In this document: in pieces, positions 5,625-12,415 of the stretch
How positions within the stretch are numbered: the stretch's first letter is position 1
Layout: each line of letters starts with the position of its first letter
From: JAGOPB01 sp964606295
GTDB lineage: Bacteria; Patescibacteriota; Minisyncoccia; Phycocordibacterales; UBA9973
Length of the DNA stretch: 13,339 nucleotides
Direction of reading: 5' to 3'
NCBI GenBank assembly: GCA_964606295.1
Contig: CAZSFR010000021.1
Location: 1-13,339, forward strand
The notes under the pieces: generated by a model
Databases searched by the model: none
Told to the model about the DNA's origin: nothing
The model's input: the letters and a program-made list of their open reading frames with translations, nothing else
Made by a program: the position numbers and the translations under genes

Positions 5625-5656
5625 TGAATTATTAACAATCTAGCAATATTTATTTT

Positions 5657-6241
5657 ATGATGAACGGAACATGTATGGGAAAAGGGTGTGGCAAATGTTT
5701 TTGCTGTAACAAGTCTGTCGGTCTCCTTATTATTCGTCTTACTGCCGGTATTATATTTTTGATACACGGTATAGGTAAATTCTCTGACATGGATGCGACT
5801 ATTATGTTTTTTGGATCGCTAGGCTTGGCAGCATTTTTCGCTTGGTTGGTCGCTATTGTGGAGACAGTCGGTGGAGCGATGCTCATATTTGGACTCTTTA
5901 CGCGCAAAGCAGCGTCAATTCTTGCTCTCGTAATGATATTTGCAATAATTTTGGTAAAGTCAAAGATGCCTTTCAATATGGGCGAAATCGATTTGATGCT
6001 TCTCGGCTCAATGTTTGGACTTATGTTTTTGGGAGGAGGCAAATATTCAGTTGCTGGTATGTGCAAATGCGGTGGCACATGTATGGTGTGTAAAGATGGG
6101 ACTCATGGTCATGGCATGAAGTGCGACGGATGTGGCACATGCGCAGGGGGAGTTTGTTCTGGACCTGAAATGAAAAGAGGAATGAAATGCGATATGTGCA
6201 CAGGATGCAAAGACGGTTGTACGATGCACGAAGGGAAGTAA
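5657..6241 (+). CDS. DoxX-type membrane protein with cysteine-rich tails
   Basis: 194 residues. The central part (about 20-138) is a four-helix DoxX/DoxD-like membrane domain with typical features: LLIIRLTAGIIFLIHGIGKF, VETVGGAMLIFGLFTRKAA and LGGGKYS. Unlike ordinary DoxX proteins (about 130-150 residues), it has cysteine-rich ends. Residues 1-17 hold five cysteines (6, 11, 14, 16, 17), and the tail after about residue 138 holds twelve in CxC, CxxC and similar spacings, with His and Met (for example KCDGCGTCAGGVC and KCDMCTGCKDGC). Both ends are predicted to lie on the same side of a four-helix protein. This suggests metal binding (Cu, Zn or Fe-S) or thiol redox chemistry; which of these is not known. 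A terminator lies 18 bp downstream. Confidence 0.85.
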   Translation: MMNGTCMGKGCGKCFCCNKSVGLLIIRLTAGIIFLIHGIGKFSDMDATIMFFGSLGLAAFFAWLVAIVETVGGAMLIFGLFTRKAASILALVMIFAIILVKSKMPFNMGEIDLMLLGSMFGLMFLGGGKYSVAGMCKCGGTCMVCKDGTHGHGMKCDGCGTCAGGVCSGPEMKRGMKCDMCTGCKDGCTMHEGK

Positions 6242-6258
6242 GTAGACGTGAAAGAAAC

Positions 6259-6293
6259 AAAAAGCGCCCCACCAGACGGTAGAGGCGTTTTTT
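6259..6293 (+). terminator. Intrinsic terminator after the DoxX-type gene
   Basis: AAAAAG and CGCC (6259-6268) pair with GGCG and TTTTTT (6284-6293); an inner ACC/GGT pair (6271-6273, 6278-6280) extends the hairpin. Six T residues end the element. Its last T is the first base of the extended -10 of murI, so terminator and promoter abut with no spare sequence. Confidence 0.85.
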
Positions 6294-6301
6294 GTTATAA
6301 T
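6293..6301 (+). promoter_or_regulatory. Extended -10 promoter of murI (leaderless)
   Basis: TGTTATAAT contains a perfect -10 hexamer with TG extension. Six nt further lies GTG at 6308. This spacing decides the murI start and implies a leaderless transcript. No -35 could be recognised, as that region is occupied by the terminator stem. Confidence 0.65.
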
Positions 6302-6307
6302 AGCGAC

Positions 6308-7102
6308 GTGCAAATGAATGGGAAAATCGGTATCTACGATTCTGGACTCGGTGGACTCACTGTCATGCGGGAGCTTGCGTGCATGCTCCCTGACTACGAC
6401 TATGTTTTTTTCGGTGATGAGAAAAATCTTCCTTTTGGAAGCAAGGAGATAGATGAATTGAAAAGCATTACAGAAAAGGCTCTCCGGTATCTCTTTGAAA
6501 CCAAAAACTGCACTCTCGTCGTCATTGCCTGCAACACAGTGAGTTCGACCCTCTTTGGTTACTTACATGAATGGGTTAAAAAAACATATCCCGGGCGTCA
6601 TCTCTTGGGAATCGTGCAAGCCACAGTAGATTCACTTCCGCAAAATGATAAGTATGTTATCTTGGGAACTCCGCGCACGATCCGCTCATTAGTGTATCCG
6701 GAATCTATCCACGCACGATTTACCGACGCAGAAATATCTCAAATCGAGCTCCCACTTCTGGCAAGCTATATTGAACACGGCGGGGAAGTCGACACATATC
6801 TTGATGCGATGTATCAGGCAAGAGAGAAAAAGATAGACGGAGCAACATGCGTCTTCGCTTGTACGCACTACGGACTTGTCGAGGAGACTATCAAGAAAGT
6901 GTTTGACGAGTGTAGAGATTTTGTACGACAGGAGTTGATCATTGCTGACTATGTGAAGGATTATATTGCAAAAAACTATCTTCAGGATACGTTTTTGCAG
7001 GAGGGAAAAATGGAAATCACTGTGAGTAAAGCGAATCCGATATTCAATAATTTCTCGAAGGAATGGTTTCCGCAAGTTGCGGTGACACTCGTAGAAGTGT
7101 AA
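6308..7102 (+). CDS. murI: Glutamate racemase
   Basis: 264 residues from GTG 6308, a typical length. MurI interconverts L- and D-glutamate in the cytoplasm to supply D-Glu for peptidoglycan. Visible family motifs are IGIYDSGLGGLTV (Asp11), LPFGSK in place of the usual PYG, the first catalytic cysteine in IACNT (Cys75), and the second in ACTHYGL (Cys185, with His187). Start choice: an upstream GTG (6248) would run the protein through the terminator and promoter, so it is rejected. GTG 6308 fits the -10 spacing, and ATG 6314 is an alternative two codons later. msrB follows 9 bp after the stop. Its presence shows that this cell makes or remodels its own peptidoglycan. Confidence 0.93.
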   Translation: MQMNGKIGIYDSGLGGLTVMRELACMLPDYDYVFFGDEKNLPFGSKEIDELKSITEKALRYLFETKNCTLVVIACNTVSSTLFGYLHEWVKKTYPGRHLLGIVQATVDSLPQNDKYVILGTPRTIRSLVYPESIHARFTDAEISQIELPLLASYIEHGGEVDTYLDAMYQAREKKIDGATCVFACTHYGLVEETIKKVFDECRDFVRQELIIADYVKDYIAKNYLQDTFLQEGKMEITVSKANPIFNNFSKEWFPQVAVTLVEV

Positions 7103-7105
7103 ACT
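7100..7105 (+). promoter_or_regulatory. Possible internal -10 for msrB
   Basis: TAAACT overlaps the murI stop codon and is followed by GAAATT and ATG (7112). The arrangement copies that at 10124-10138 (TAAAAT, GAAATT, ATG). There is no properly spaced TG extension, so this is only suggestive of a secondary leaderless promoter inside the operon. Confidence 0.25.
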
Positions 7106-7111
7106 GAAATT

Positions 7112-7501
7112 ATGAATCCAAACGATAAAGAAGAATTAAAGAAAAAACTAACGGAAGAAGAATACCGTGTGACTCAGGAGAAGGGAACTGAAGCCCCGTT
7201 TACTGGCGCATATGTTGACAATCATGAGAAAGGCTCCTATGTGTGCAAAGTATGTGGCACACCTCTTTTTGCTTCTGATACGAAATTTGATTCGGGCACA
7301 GGTTGGCCGTCTTTTGACAAAGCACTTCCCGGAGCTGTTGCGTACACCGAGGACTCAAGCCATGGTATGGCGCGAACAGAAGTGACTTGTGGACATTGCG
7401 GAGCTCATTTGGGCCATAAATTCAATGACGGGCCAAGTGAAACGACAGGTGAGCGATTTTGTATGAATTCCTGTTCGCTCTACTTCGAAGAAGAAAAATA
7501 A
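7112..7501 (+). CDS. msrB: Peptide-methionine (R)-S-oxide reductase MsrB
   Basis: 129 residues, a complete single-domain MsrB. It reduces the R form of methionine sulfoxide in proteins. Two CxxC pairs (Cys45/Cys48 and Cys93/Cys96) form the structural zinc site. GTGWPSF (62-68) and HLGHKFNDGP (99-108) are family hallmarks, and the catalytic cysteine is Cys117 in RFCMNS. The usual resolving position upstream is not obvious; Cys121 lies four residues after the catalytic one and could serve. No signal peptide, so it is cytoplasmic. It lies between murI (9 bp) and a Nudix gene (1 bp) without a good ribosome binding site. Confidence 0.96.
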   Translation: MNPNDKEELKKKLTEEEYRVTQEKGTEAPFTGAYVDNHEKGSYVCKVCGTPLFASDTKFDSGTGWPSFDKALPGAVAYTEDSSHGMARTEVTCGHCGAHLGHKFNDGPSETTGERFCMNSCSLYFEEEK

Positions 7502-7502
7502 T

Positions 7503-8069
7503 ATGCACACCACAATCCCGCCACATGCCCAAATGGTTTTTGAAGGTAAGTTTGTCCGAGTGTACCAATGGCAGCAAGAGATTTTCGACGGAACAAACAC
7601 ACTCTTTGAACAAATTATTCGTGTTCCGGGAACGATGGTTTTTGCAGCAACTGAAGACAAGATTATTGCAGAAACAGAAATTCAACCGGGATGGGAAAAA
7701 GAGCTTCTTTCGATGCCGGCGGGGACATTCGAGGGTTTCGACGATGACGCTCTCGAGCGCTCAAAAGCAGAGCTTATGGAAGAAACCGGATACGAAAGCG
7801 ATGATTGGGAATTATGGAAAGTTTTGAAAACACACGGCACTATCACCCTCGACACATATCTTTTTATTGCACGAAACTGCAAGAAAACTTCAGAGCCAAA
7901 GGACGACGGTGGAGAAAAAATTTCCGTTTCTCTCCTCTCCCTTGATGATTTTATTGACCATGCACTCGAGCCAACCTTTCGTCATCAAGTCCTCAGATCA
8001 ATTTTTCTCGAACTAAAACACGACGAAGCATTCAAGCAGGATTTTAAGAAACTTCTTTTTTGGAAATAG
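7503..8069 (+). CDS. Nudix hydrolase, ADP-ribose pyrophosphatase-like
   Basis: 188 residues. The N-terminal beta part (VYQWQQEIFDG, about 20-30) and the PAG before the Nudix box match the ADP-ribose pyrophosphatase subgroup. The box is slightly deviant: PAGTFEGFDDDALERSKAEL (72-91) then MEETGY. The metal-binding core Glu90, Glu93, Glu94 is present, but Ala89 replaces the usual Arg, Asp replaces the first Glu, and there is one extra residue. Substrates in this family are nucleoside diphosphate derivatives, so ADP-ribose or a sugar nucleotide is likely but unproven. It begins 1 bp after the msrB stop, and the ABC transporter starts 5 bp after its own stop, so the three are probably cotranscribed. 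Confidence 0.87.
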   Translation: MHTTIPPHAQMVFEGKFVRVYQWQQEIFDGTNTLFEQIIRVPGTMVFAATEDKIIAETEIQPGWEKELLSMPAGTFEGFDDDALERSKAELMEETGYESDDWELWKVLKTHGTITLDTYLFIARNCKKTSEPKDDGGEKISVSLLSLDDFIDHALEPTFRHQVLRSIFLELKHDEAFKQDFKKLLFWK

Positions 8070-8074
8070 ATTTT

Positions 8075-9841
8075 ATGAAAATTGATTCAAATGAACCAAA
8101 AATAAATTATCCACTCAGGAGACTCATTCGTGACTTGTATGAGTATATAGGGCCCAACAAAAAGCAATTCTGGTGGGGGACAGGATTACGTGTCGTAAGT
8201 GATGTCAGTTCGCTCTACTATGCCATAGCGTTGAGTATCATAGTTGATGTACTCTCTGGCGCAAAACCGCACCCGTTCTCCTTTGTTGTTCTAATTGGAA
8301 TTCTGTGGCTCGTCGCGGCACTGATACGAGTTGTAACACAATACTATTCCAAAATAATCATTTTCAGATTATCTGAGGCAACAAAAAATAAAGTTGAGTT
8401 GAAATATTTACGTGCTCTTTTTGCAAGAGATAGTTCGTGGCATGAGTCAGAAAATGCTGGAAATAAATTTAAAAGAATTGAAAACGGAGCTGAGGGTGTT
8501 AATACAATTTTGCGAACATGGATAGAAAATATCATTGAGATTGTGATAAATTTCATAGGTATGATTTTCATACTAGCGCACTATGATGCGACAATAGCCA
8601 TACTGTGCCTCATTTTCATATCTACATTTAGTATCATTTCGATTCGGATGTTGCGACCTGCCGTACGCGCTTCTCAAATGGTTAATGCCAGTGATGAAAT
8701 GGTGAGCGGAACATTCTTTGAGGCGATTGGAAACATTCGCACTGTGAAGGTTCTAAATATTTGGAAGACATTGCTTGGACATGCGAAACAAGCATTGGAT
8801 GAAAAGTACGCAAGGATCAAAGTGCGCATTGATAAATTTCAGATTCGCTTCTCAACCCTTTCTCTCTACGGCAACTTCTTTATGATTGCCACTGTTGTAT
8901 TTATTTCTTTCCAAATAACAGAAGGGAAATATGAAATAGGGTTTTTGATACTGTTTTACAATTATTTCAATCGTTTGTGGGATTCTGTGAAAGAACTTTC
9001 GAACGTCAGTCAGGATATTGTGGTTTCAAAACAGCGTATAGCTCGCATGAGAGATTCGTTCCACGATATACCGCTTATAAATAGTGAAGAGGTAAACAGC
9101 TTTCCCAAAGATTGGCAAAAACTTATTGTTAAAAATGTTTCATTTTCTTATGACGAGGATGACGTTTTGAAGAATGTCAGCTTTGAGGTCAAAAGAGGAG
9201 AAAAGATTGGTATTGTAGGTACTTCTGGTGCAGGTAAATCAACTTTGTTCAAACTTCTTTTGAAAGAGCGCATTCACGCAGATGGTGAAATCAAAATTGA
9301 TGACACTCTGATTAGCACTATTAAGACTGAAGAGTATCTCGCGCGTGTTTCTGTTGTTTTGCAGGACACAGAAGTTTTCAATCAATCATTGAAAGAAAAT
9401 ATTACCATTGTTAGACCAGAAGAAGCCCACGACAAAAAGTTGTTCGATGAAACTTTGCAAATTTCTCATGTGAAGGATTTTGTTTCAAAATTGAAAGATG
9501 GAGTAAATACTCTTATTGGAGAGAAGGGTGTGAAGCTCTCAGGTGGTGAGCGTCAGCGTCTCGGTATCGCGCGTGCGATATTCAAAGAGCCTGACATCCT
9601 TCTTATGGATGAAGCCACGTCACACTTAGATATTGAAAGTGAGAAGAAGATTCAGGATTCACTGCATGAATTTTTCCAGAATGTCACTGCCATTGTTATC
9701 GCTCATCGCCTAACGACGATCAAACTTATGGACAAAATTCTAGTGATAGAAAAAGGGAAGATAATAGAGCAGGGCTCATTTGACGAACTCTACGCCAAAC
9801 GAGGCCGTTTCCACGAGCTATGGGAAAAACAACAACTCTAA
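8075..9841 (+). CDS. ABC exporter, fused membrane and ATPase domains
   Basis: 588 residues, a half-transporter that should work as a dimer (MsbA/MDR type). Residues about 30-310 hold the six-helix membrane domain, and the ATPase follows from about 350. It contains Walker A GTSGAGKST (382-390), a Q-loop in VVLQDTEVFNQ, signature LSGGE (488-492), Walker B ILLMDEATS with Asp512 and catalytic Glu513, and the H-loop His544. All ATP-hydrolysis residues are intact. The substrate cannot be read from sequence; lipids, peptides or drugs are all possible. ATG 8075 is preferred over TTG 8060, which overlaps the Nudix gene. It overlaps the next gene by 22 bp. Confidence 0.94.
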   Translation: MKIDSNEPKINYPLRRLIRDLYEYIGPNKKQFWWGTGLRVVSDVSSLYYAIALSIIVDVLSGAKPHPFSFVVLIGILWLVAALIRVVTQYYSKIIIFRLSEATKNKVELKYLRALFARDSSWHESENAGNKFKRIENGAEGVNTILRTWIENIIEIVINFIGMIFILAHYDATIAILCLIFISTFSIISIRMLRPAVRASQMVNASDEMVSGTFFEAIGNIRTVKVLNIWKTLLGHAKQALDEKYARIKVRIDKFQIRFSTLSLYGNFFMIATVVFISFQITEGKYEIGFLILFYNYFNRLWDSVKELSNVSQDIVVSKQRIARMRDSFHDIPLINSEEVNSFPKDWQKLIVKNVSFSYDEDDVLKNVSFEVKRGEKIGIVGTSGAGKSTLFKLLLKERIHADGEIKIDDTLISTIKTEEYLARVSVVLQDTEVFNQSLKENITIVRPEEAHDKKLFDETLQISHVKDFVSKLKDGVNTLIGEKGVKLSGGERQRLGIARAIFKEPDILLMDEATSHLDIESEKKIQDSLHEFFQNVTAIVIAHRLTTIKLMDKILVIEKGKIIEQGSFDELYAKRGRFHELWEKQQL

Positions 9842-10092
9842 AAAAGAAAGATCCACTTCTCAAGTTGCCTAACGTTGGACCGGCAGTCGCTGAAGATTTG
9901 CACAATATTGGCATTCGTTCACTGGCTGACCTGAAAGGGAAGAATCCTGACGTCATCTACGCGAAGCTCGAGAAGTATGAAGGACATCATGTCAATCGCT
10001 GTATGCTCTACGTCATACGGAGTCTCGTGTACATGGCAGATAAGAATGAATTTGATCCCAAGAAGATAGCGTGGTGGTATTTCAAGGATTAA
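9820..10092 (+). CDS. Cdd1-like helix-hairpin-helix protein
   Basis: 90 residues. The helix-hairpin-helix motif LPNVGPAVAEDLHNIGI (16-32) is followed by SLADLKGKNPDVIYAKL and a C-terminal half with HHVNRCMLYVIRSLVYMA and KKIAWWYFKD. This is the pattern of the Cdd1/'pathogenicity locus' family, small proteins of unknown role that probably bind DNA through the hairpin motif. The name comes from the location of an early member and is not evidence of virulence. The ATG lies inside the end of the ABC transporter gene (22-bp overlap, different frame), which suggests translational coupling. Confidence 0.85.
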   Translation: MGKTTTLKKKDPLLKLPNVGPAVAEDLHNIGIRSLADLKGKNPDVIYAKLEKYEGHHVNRCMLYVIRSLVYMADKNEFDPKKIAWWYFKD

Positions 10093-10094
10093 CT

Positions 10095-10129
10095 TTGACA
10101 TTAAGCAGATGTTTCTTTTGTGCTAAAAT
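10095..10129 (+). promoter_or_regulatory. Promoter of the anchored protein gene (leaderless)
   Basis: TGCTAAAAT (10121-10129) is an extended -10 followed by exactly 6 nt and ATG 10136. A perfect TTGACA lies at 10095-10100, but the 23-bp spacer is too long for normal use, so the TG extension probably carries recognition. Confidence 0.6.
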
Positions 10130-10135
10130 GAAATT

Positions 10136-10720
10136 ATGAAAAAAGAAATGCCATTATGGAGTGCGGTATTGATTTTGATACTATTTCTCGGGCTTATGTT
10201 CTGGGGCAAATATAATTCGGTCAAAAACGGCGCAGCTATTATTCCGGACATTGGCATTGATAGCTTCGAAGAATGCGCAAAACATTTCCCTGTCATGGAG
10301 AGCTATCCTGAGCAATGCAATACGCCTGATGGACAGCATTTTGTGAATCCTGACCAAATAGTTGAGCAACCGATAATCGAAAGTGATGGTGGTACAGACG
10401 GACGTATCGCTGCCGGCTATATCGCGGGGACGGTAACACTAGGACCCAATTGTCCAGTTGAGATAGAGGGACAACCGTGTGAGCCCTCGCCTGAGGCGTT
10501 TACCTCGAGAGAAGTTGTCGTATATGCAAACAACCAGTCGACAGAAATTGAACGACTACATCTCGAAGCCGATGGCACATTTAGACTCGCAGTCGGACCG
10601 GGAAATTATTTTGTGCAAATTAGTCCAGCAGGCATAGGAGAAGGGGAAATGAAGCCAGTAACAGTGACGTCATTTGAAACGACAGAAGTGAATTTCGATA
10701 TTGATACGGGAATTAGATAA
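10136..10720 (+). CDS. Anchored extracytoplasmic protein with regulatory-like beta-sandwich domain
   Basis: 194 residues. One membrane segment (about 6-24) is followed by two outer parts. The first (about 43-70) is a small cysteine motif, SFEECAKHFPVMESYPEQC then TPDGQHFV, with Cys47 and Cys61; this short module recurs in secreted proteins of CPR bacteria in my recollection. The second (about 93-194) starts AGYIAGTVTLGPNCPVEIEG, has a second cysteine pair (106, 115), and ends with LEADGTFRLAVGPGNYFVQI, the pattern of carboxypeptidase-regulatory-like or SpaA-like beta sandwiches. It is probably a surface protein with two disulfides and no enzymatic activity. It has its own promoter, and the next gene lies 37 bp downstream. 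Confidence 0.8.
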   Translation: MKKEMPLWSAVLILILFLGLMFWGKYNSVKNGAAIIPDIGIDSFEECAKHFPVMESYPEQCNTPDGQHFVNPDQIVEQPIIESDGGTDGRIAAGYIAGTVTLGPNCPVEIEGQPCEPSPEAFTSREVVVYANNQSTEIERLHLEADGTFRLAVGPGNYFVQISPAGIGEGEMKPVTVTSFETTEVNFDIDTGIR

Positions 10721-10733
10721 TAAAATGACTTAC

Positions 10734-10743
10734 ACAAATTTGT
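10734..10743. promoter_or_regulatory. Palindrome before the caspase-like gene
   Basis: ACAAATTTGT is a perfect 10-bp palindrome within CTTACACAAATTTGTAAG, whose outer CTTAC/GTAAG arms also pair if shifted. It sits 14 bp before the ATG at 10758, and a TATAAA (10750-10755) lies between. It could be an operator; an AT-rich palindrome this short can also arise by chance. Confidence 0.3.
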
Positions 10744-10757
10744 AAGATGTATAAATT

Positions 10758-12167
10758 ATGAAATTCAATGAAAAAGTTCCACCAATTGTCAAAAAGTCAC
10801 CAGAGGGAATATTTTCCGTTGATGATTTGAAGCGAAAACTGAAGACAGTAAAGCCATATTTGGTGCCCGTCCTTACATCAATTTTGGCATCATGCGATAT
10901 CGACAAAAACAACACACGGGAAAATCAGATGAATACTTTTGTGTTTGAGAGTGAAAATATGTTTGAAGAGAATCCAAGAAAGAAAAAAGAAAGTGTAGAT
11001 TTCCCAGAAGCCCTTTTGACGCAAACTGAGGAGGAATTTATAAACATTGAAAGCTTTTTGGACGATCCTGCGATAAAGATTGCGAAGGATCTTGGGTATG
11101 ACGTATTAGTTCCAAAATCTTTTGGTGGAACGAATATGTCAGAAGTTGAAACAACAGAGTGGATTATGAGAGTGTGTAGAGGCATGTATGTCGCAGGTGC
11201 AGAATCAACAGAGGAAAATTTCAAACTAGTTTTGAGTAACATAGTTGAGACGATTAATAATCCTGAGATCCGAAATCAGGAACTCTTTACAGGAAGGAAT
11301 GTTGCTGTGTTTGCGAATAATGAGACTCTGCCAGACTCACTACAAGAAAAATATGGAACTGATGAGAGATTTGCACCTGTCGGCATGATCGATGCCATAC
11401 AAGATCAAGCTCCGTTCGACGTGAGTCTTTTTAAGCCTGAGAATAATATACAGTCAATAAATGAAAATTATCAGAAGTTTACCGACTATGTTGTGAGTCG
11501 AGAAAACTTAACAGTATTCTTCGATGCGCACGGGGAAAATAACGGCTACATTTATTTTCAGGGAGAAATGCCTGACGGCGCTATGACCAAAGAGGACAGG
11601 GCAACTTTCGAACACACCGCGCATCTATACCATGTCGGCTTGGCTTATCTTTTGGAGGAGAGATATGTGAGCAATGAAATCAAGGACACGCCAATCTTTA
11701 TTTTCAATTCCTGTTTTGCTCATGATTTTGCGAGAGATTTGTATCCAGAAATTATGGCTATTAATGAAAAGAAAGGGATAGAAATTCCCCTGCCGATCAT
11801 CATAACGTCTGCGGAGTATGGACAAGTAGGACTTTCGGATTTGGGCAACAAATACGGAAGTGAGTTCGCAGAAGTTGTTTTTTCCAAAAAGAATGTTAAA
11901 ATTGAGGATATTTTGAATATCGAATTCAAACGCAAAACGCCGACAAACATTTCTGTCTTTGCGCCATTTCAAACAGAGGAAGGGAAAAGAACGTACTTGC
12001 AGATTGCTGAAAATAATAAGGCGCAAAAGGAAGCGGAACGTCTCTTTGTCGACGCACTATCGGATGGAATGATCAATGAAAAGCATGTGTCATTGTTTGA
12101 AATTGATCAGCCCGCCAAGGCGGCACGCATTCGAAGGCAAAGGGGTGAGGGTAATGATAAAACATAA
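10758..12167 (+). CDS. Putative caspase-fold (clan CD) lipoprotein
   Basis: 469 residues, not recognised as a named family. N-terminus: a basic region (KRKLK), a short hydrophobic stretch (YLVPVLTSI, about 34-42) and a lipobox LASC with Cys46 suggest a lipoprotein, though 33 residues before the hydrophobic part is long. The middle has the order of a caspase-like fold: a strand NVAVFANNE; a strand ending in His-Gly, LTVFFDAHGE (His258, Gly259); a strand ending in Ser-Cys, PIFIFNSC (Cys319); then PLPIIITSAEYGQ (about 344-356), as in clan CD peptidases where TSA follows the catalytic Cys. His258 and Cys319 would be the dyad. The C-terminal about 100 residues are charged and helical. The assignment to a peptidase is inference from motif order only; an inactive relative is possible. 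A terminator follows the gene. Confidence 0.7.
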   Translation: MKFNEKVPPIVKKSPEGIFSVDDLKRKLKTVKPYLVPVLTSILASCDIDKNNTRENQMNTFVFESENMFEENPRKKKESVDFPEALLTQTEEEFINIESFLDDPAIKIAKDLGYDVLVPKSFGGTNMSEVETTEWIMRVCRGMYVAGAESTEENFKLVLSNIVETINNPEIRNQELFTGRNVAVFANNETLPDSLQEKYGTDERFAPVGMIDAIQDQAPFDVSLFKPENNIQSINENYQKFTDYVVSRENLTVFFDAHGENNGYIYFQGEMPDGAMTKEDRATFEHTAHLYHVGLAYLLEERYVSNEIKDTPIFIFNSCFAHDFARDLYPEIMAINEKKGIEIPLPIIITSAEYGQVGLSDLGNKYGSEFAEVVFSKKNVKIEDILNIEFKRKTPTNISVFAPFQTEEGKRTYLQIAENNKAQKEAERLFVDALSDGMINEKHVSLFEIDQPAKAARIRRQRGEGNDKT

Positions 12168-12220
12168 AATAAAAGCGGTATAAAGTTTAGCCTTAGGCTC
12201 TAGAAATTTCAAATAAATAT

Positions 12221-12260
12221 AAAAAGCAGCCTACATTCGTATGCGTGTAGGCTGTTTTTA
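12221..12260. terminator. Strong intrinsic terminator after the caspase-like gene
   Basis: AAAAAG, then the arm CAGCCTACA, a 10-nt loop, TGTAGGCTG and TTTTT. The 9-bp stem is perfect. Flanking A and T runs make it potentially active in both directions, but no minus-strand gene is close by. Confidence 0.9.
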
Positions 12261-12268
12261 TCGTTGTA

Positions 12269-12277
12269 TGATAAAAT
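12269..12277 (+). promoter_or_regulatory. Extended -10 promoter of the micro-ORF (leaderless)
   Basis: TGATAAAAT followed by 6 nt and ATG at 12284. This repeats the architecture seen at 5066, 6293 and 10121 and is the main reason to accept the small ORF behind it. Confidence 0.55.
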
Positions 12278-12283
12278 ATGCCC

Positions 12284-12415
12284 ATGCGCGATGAAACCAA
12301 AATAGCAGAAAATAAAGAGGATTTGAGGGCATTACTGCTTGGATTGAAAGAAGAAATGGAGGCCATGAGAGATATTGTTAAAGAAGTTAAGAAGAAAAAA
12401 AATGATCATGATTGA
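12284..12415 (+). CDS. 43-residue charged coiled-coil micro-protein
   Basis: An ATG frame of 43 codons ending in TGA. The protein starts MRDETKIAENKEDLRALLLG, continues with LKEEMEAMRDIVKEVKKKK, and looks like one long amphipathic helix with a basic end. Heptad-like spacing of Leu, Met, Ile and Val supports a coiled coil. Three points suggest it is real: the promoter at the fixed 6-nt spacing, no other gene in this 230-bp stretch, and a 14-bp overlap with the next gene, as expected for translational coupling. No family is known to me. It may partner with the membrane protein encoded next. Confidence 0.6.
   Translation: MRDETKIAENKEDLRALLLGLKEEMEAMRDIVKEVKKKKNDHD

Larger units (their letters stand above)
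12168..12283 (+). other. Gap between the caspase-like gene and the micro-ORF
   Basis: It holds a short palindrome AGCCTTAGGCT (12189-12199), the terminator at 12221-12260 and the promoter at 12269-12277. I see no coding region. Confidence 0.6.

Noticed and set aside
6248..6307. Upstream GTG extension of murI by 20 codons
   Set aside because: The extension would translate the terminator hairpin and the promoter, and MurI proteins begin close to the IGIYDSG motif.
6689..7075. 128-codon minus-strand frame inside murI
   Set aside because: A shadow of a well-supported gene; no start signals and no recognisable protein features.
8060..8074. TTG start for the ABC transporter
   Set aside because: It overlaps the Nudix stop; ATG at 8075 is a better start with a clean 5-bp gap.
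11625..12026. 133-codon minus-strand frame inside the caspase-like gene
   Set aside because: Composition is that of an antisense shadow and it has no promoter or family similarity.
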